Below the pieces are notes generated by a model, which saw only the letters and a list, made by a program, of their open reading frames with translations, was not told the origin of the DNA and did not search any database. Source: an uncultured Lactobacillus sp. (GTDB taxonomy: Bacteria; Bacillota; Bacilli; Lactobacillales; Lactobacillaceae). Taken from it: 8,944 nucleotides of DNA. The position numbers and the translations under genes were made by a program. Where the stretch lies: assembly GCA_947252915.1 (NCBI GenBank), contig CAMXWI010000025.1, forward strand, positions 1 to 8,944, read 5' to 3'. Positions within the stretch are counted from its first letter, which is position 1. Each line of letters starts with the position of its first letter. Below, piece after piece: positions 8,234 to 8,944 of this stretch.

Positions 8234-8944
8234 TTGGAAAAATATCAGATTGAAATTCCAAAATCAGCGGTGAAACAGCTAGAATTAGATGGAACAGAGT
8301 ATTCAATGCGGCTAGAGCATAATTCGATTTTGGTCCGGCCGGCCAATGTTGCTGATTTAATTCCGCAGATTCATTTTTGGTGGTATGGAAGCTTAGCATT
8401 TTTATCTGCCGCTTGTTTTTTATTTTATATGCTTAATCAGCATTATCATGTGGTGCCTTTGAGCGGAAATTATTCAATTGCTACGGCATCGATTTTGCTA
8501 AATGCGATCTGTGGCACATTAGTATTTGCGATTACATTCATTATGCAGAAAATTCGGGGTACCGGGCCTGCCCGGTCCTTTTCTTGGCGAAGTTTACCCC
8601 CACTAATTGTTGCATGTTCAATGATTATTGTATTTATTATGCAGGCCGTATATTGGTTATTTGGCGAACTTTTTAAGGGGCTAATGCTTGATATATATAC
8701 ATCGACAGTGTTGGTGTTTATTGCTGAAGCAGTCGTTAATTATTTAATGATTAACTTAGCAATGACGATTTCACCGGGGATCATTACTAATTTGATGACC
8801 ATTATGATTGTTGGTGGTGTCGGTTTTTCAATGTTGACTAATTCAACCAAAAATTGGTGGCGCCATAATTTTAGCTTTTTGGGAACTAACCAGAATAATA
8901 CTCACTTTTCGTTTAATATCACGTTAGTTTTTTCAGGATTATTA
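8234..8944 (+). CDS. Multi-pass membrane protein, DUF998-like, 3' end outside window
   Basis: The function is unknown. The first 237 residues are visible and the frame is still open at the window edge. Residues 1-45 are soluble and contain a pattern (IPKSAVKQLELDG, then alternating strand-like residues to SILVRPA at 31-37) resembling an AbrB/MazE-type beta-hairpin domain. Then come about five hydrophobic, probably membrane-spanning segments: roughly 48-67, 82-104, 122-143, 156-178 and 183-201. A sixth begins near 225. The stretch 208-237 (WWRHNFSFLG, then FNITLVFSGLL) resembles the Ser-x-Leu-Gly and Phe-Asn pattern of DUF998 integral membrane proteins, which is the basis of the family call. 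The start is TTG at 8234, set by GGAGG seven bases upstream; the next in-frame ATG is codon 25, within the soluble segment. The gene lies downstream of a strong rpoC terminator and has its own candidate promoter, so co-regulation with rpoBC is not indicated. The family assignment is tentative; a protein-coding membrane gene is near certain. Confidence 0.78.
   Translation, partial: MEKYQIEIPKSAVKQLELDGTEYSMRLEHNSILVRPANVADLIPQIHFWWYGSLAFLSAACFLFYMLNQHYHVVPLSGNYSIATASILLNAICGTLVFAITFIMQKIRGTGPARSFSWRSLPPLIVACSMIIVFIMQAVYWLFGELFKGLMLDIYTSTVLVFIAEAVVNYLMINLAMTISPGIITNLMTIMIVGGVGFSMLTNSTKNWWRHNFSFLGTNQNNTHFSFNITLVFSGLL

Noticed and set aside
8205..8399. Minus-strand 64-codon frame opposite the start of the membrane protein gene
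   Set aside because: It is antisense to a well-supported gene with its own ribosome binding site; no domain or ribosome binding site is visible.
1..8944. Mobile elements, CRISPR arrays, tRNA or rRNA genes
   Set aside because: I saw no transposase, terminal inverted repeats, regularly spaced repeats, tRNA-like cloverleaf or rRNA sequence. Nearly the whole window is housekeeping coding sequence.

Overview
The window is a conserved RNA polymerase locus from a low-to-moderate GC Gram-positive of the family Lactobacillaceae. RpoB and RpoC lack the large lineage-specific insertions of proteobacterial subunits and resemble lactobacillus and Bacillus subunits. The Shine-Dalgarno sites are strong Firmicutes-type (AAAGGAGG, GAGGTGA), TTG starts are common, and CGT/CGG are both heavily used for arginine. 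A Limosilactobacillus-like species is my best guess, but this is inference from protein flavour and codon use, not a database match.

Layout, all on the + strand: (1) 2-571, a TetR/AcrR-family regulator whose start lies just outside the window, closed by an intrinsic terminator (588-621). (2) 622-854, a 233-base non-coding interval that drives rpoB. It holds a near-consensus sigma-A promoter (TTGACT-17-TATACT), then a leader of about 185 nt. The leader folds on paper into four mutually compatible helices, closed by a perfect 11-bp long-range pairing. One internal hairpin is followed by eight T's and looks like an intrinsic terminator (attenuator). Position and taxon match the known 'Lacto-rpoB' candidate structured RNA of lactic acid bacteria. 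(3) 855-4436 rpoB and 4454-8119 rpoC, 17 bases apart and evidently co-transcribed. Both have intact catalytic and structural motifs. (4) A strong intrinsic terminator (8136-8173) ends the rpoBC unit. (5) 8234-8944, the 5' part of a multi-pass membrane protein with DUF998-like features, preceded by its own extended -10 promoter and a good ribosome binding site. It runs off the window end.

RpoB (beta) and RpoC (beta') form the catalytic core of RNA polymerase with the alpha dimer and omega. The leader is well placed to tune beta/beta' synthesis by transcription termination before rpoB. The flanking TetR regulator and membrane protein appear to be separate transcription units, and nothing in the sequence ties them to polymerase function. 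The most interesting part of the window is the structured rpoB leader. A second curiosity is the N-terminal AbrB/MazE-like segment on the membrane protein. Three consecutive genes (rpoB, rpoC and the membrane protein) start with TTG.
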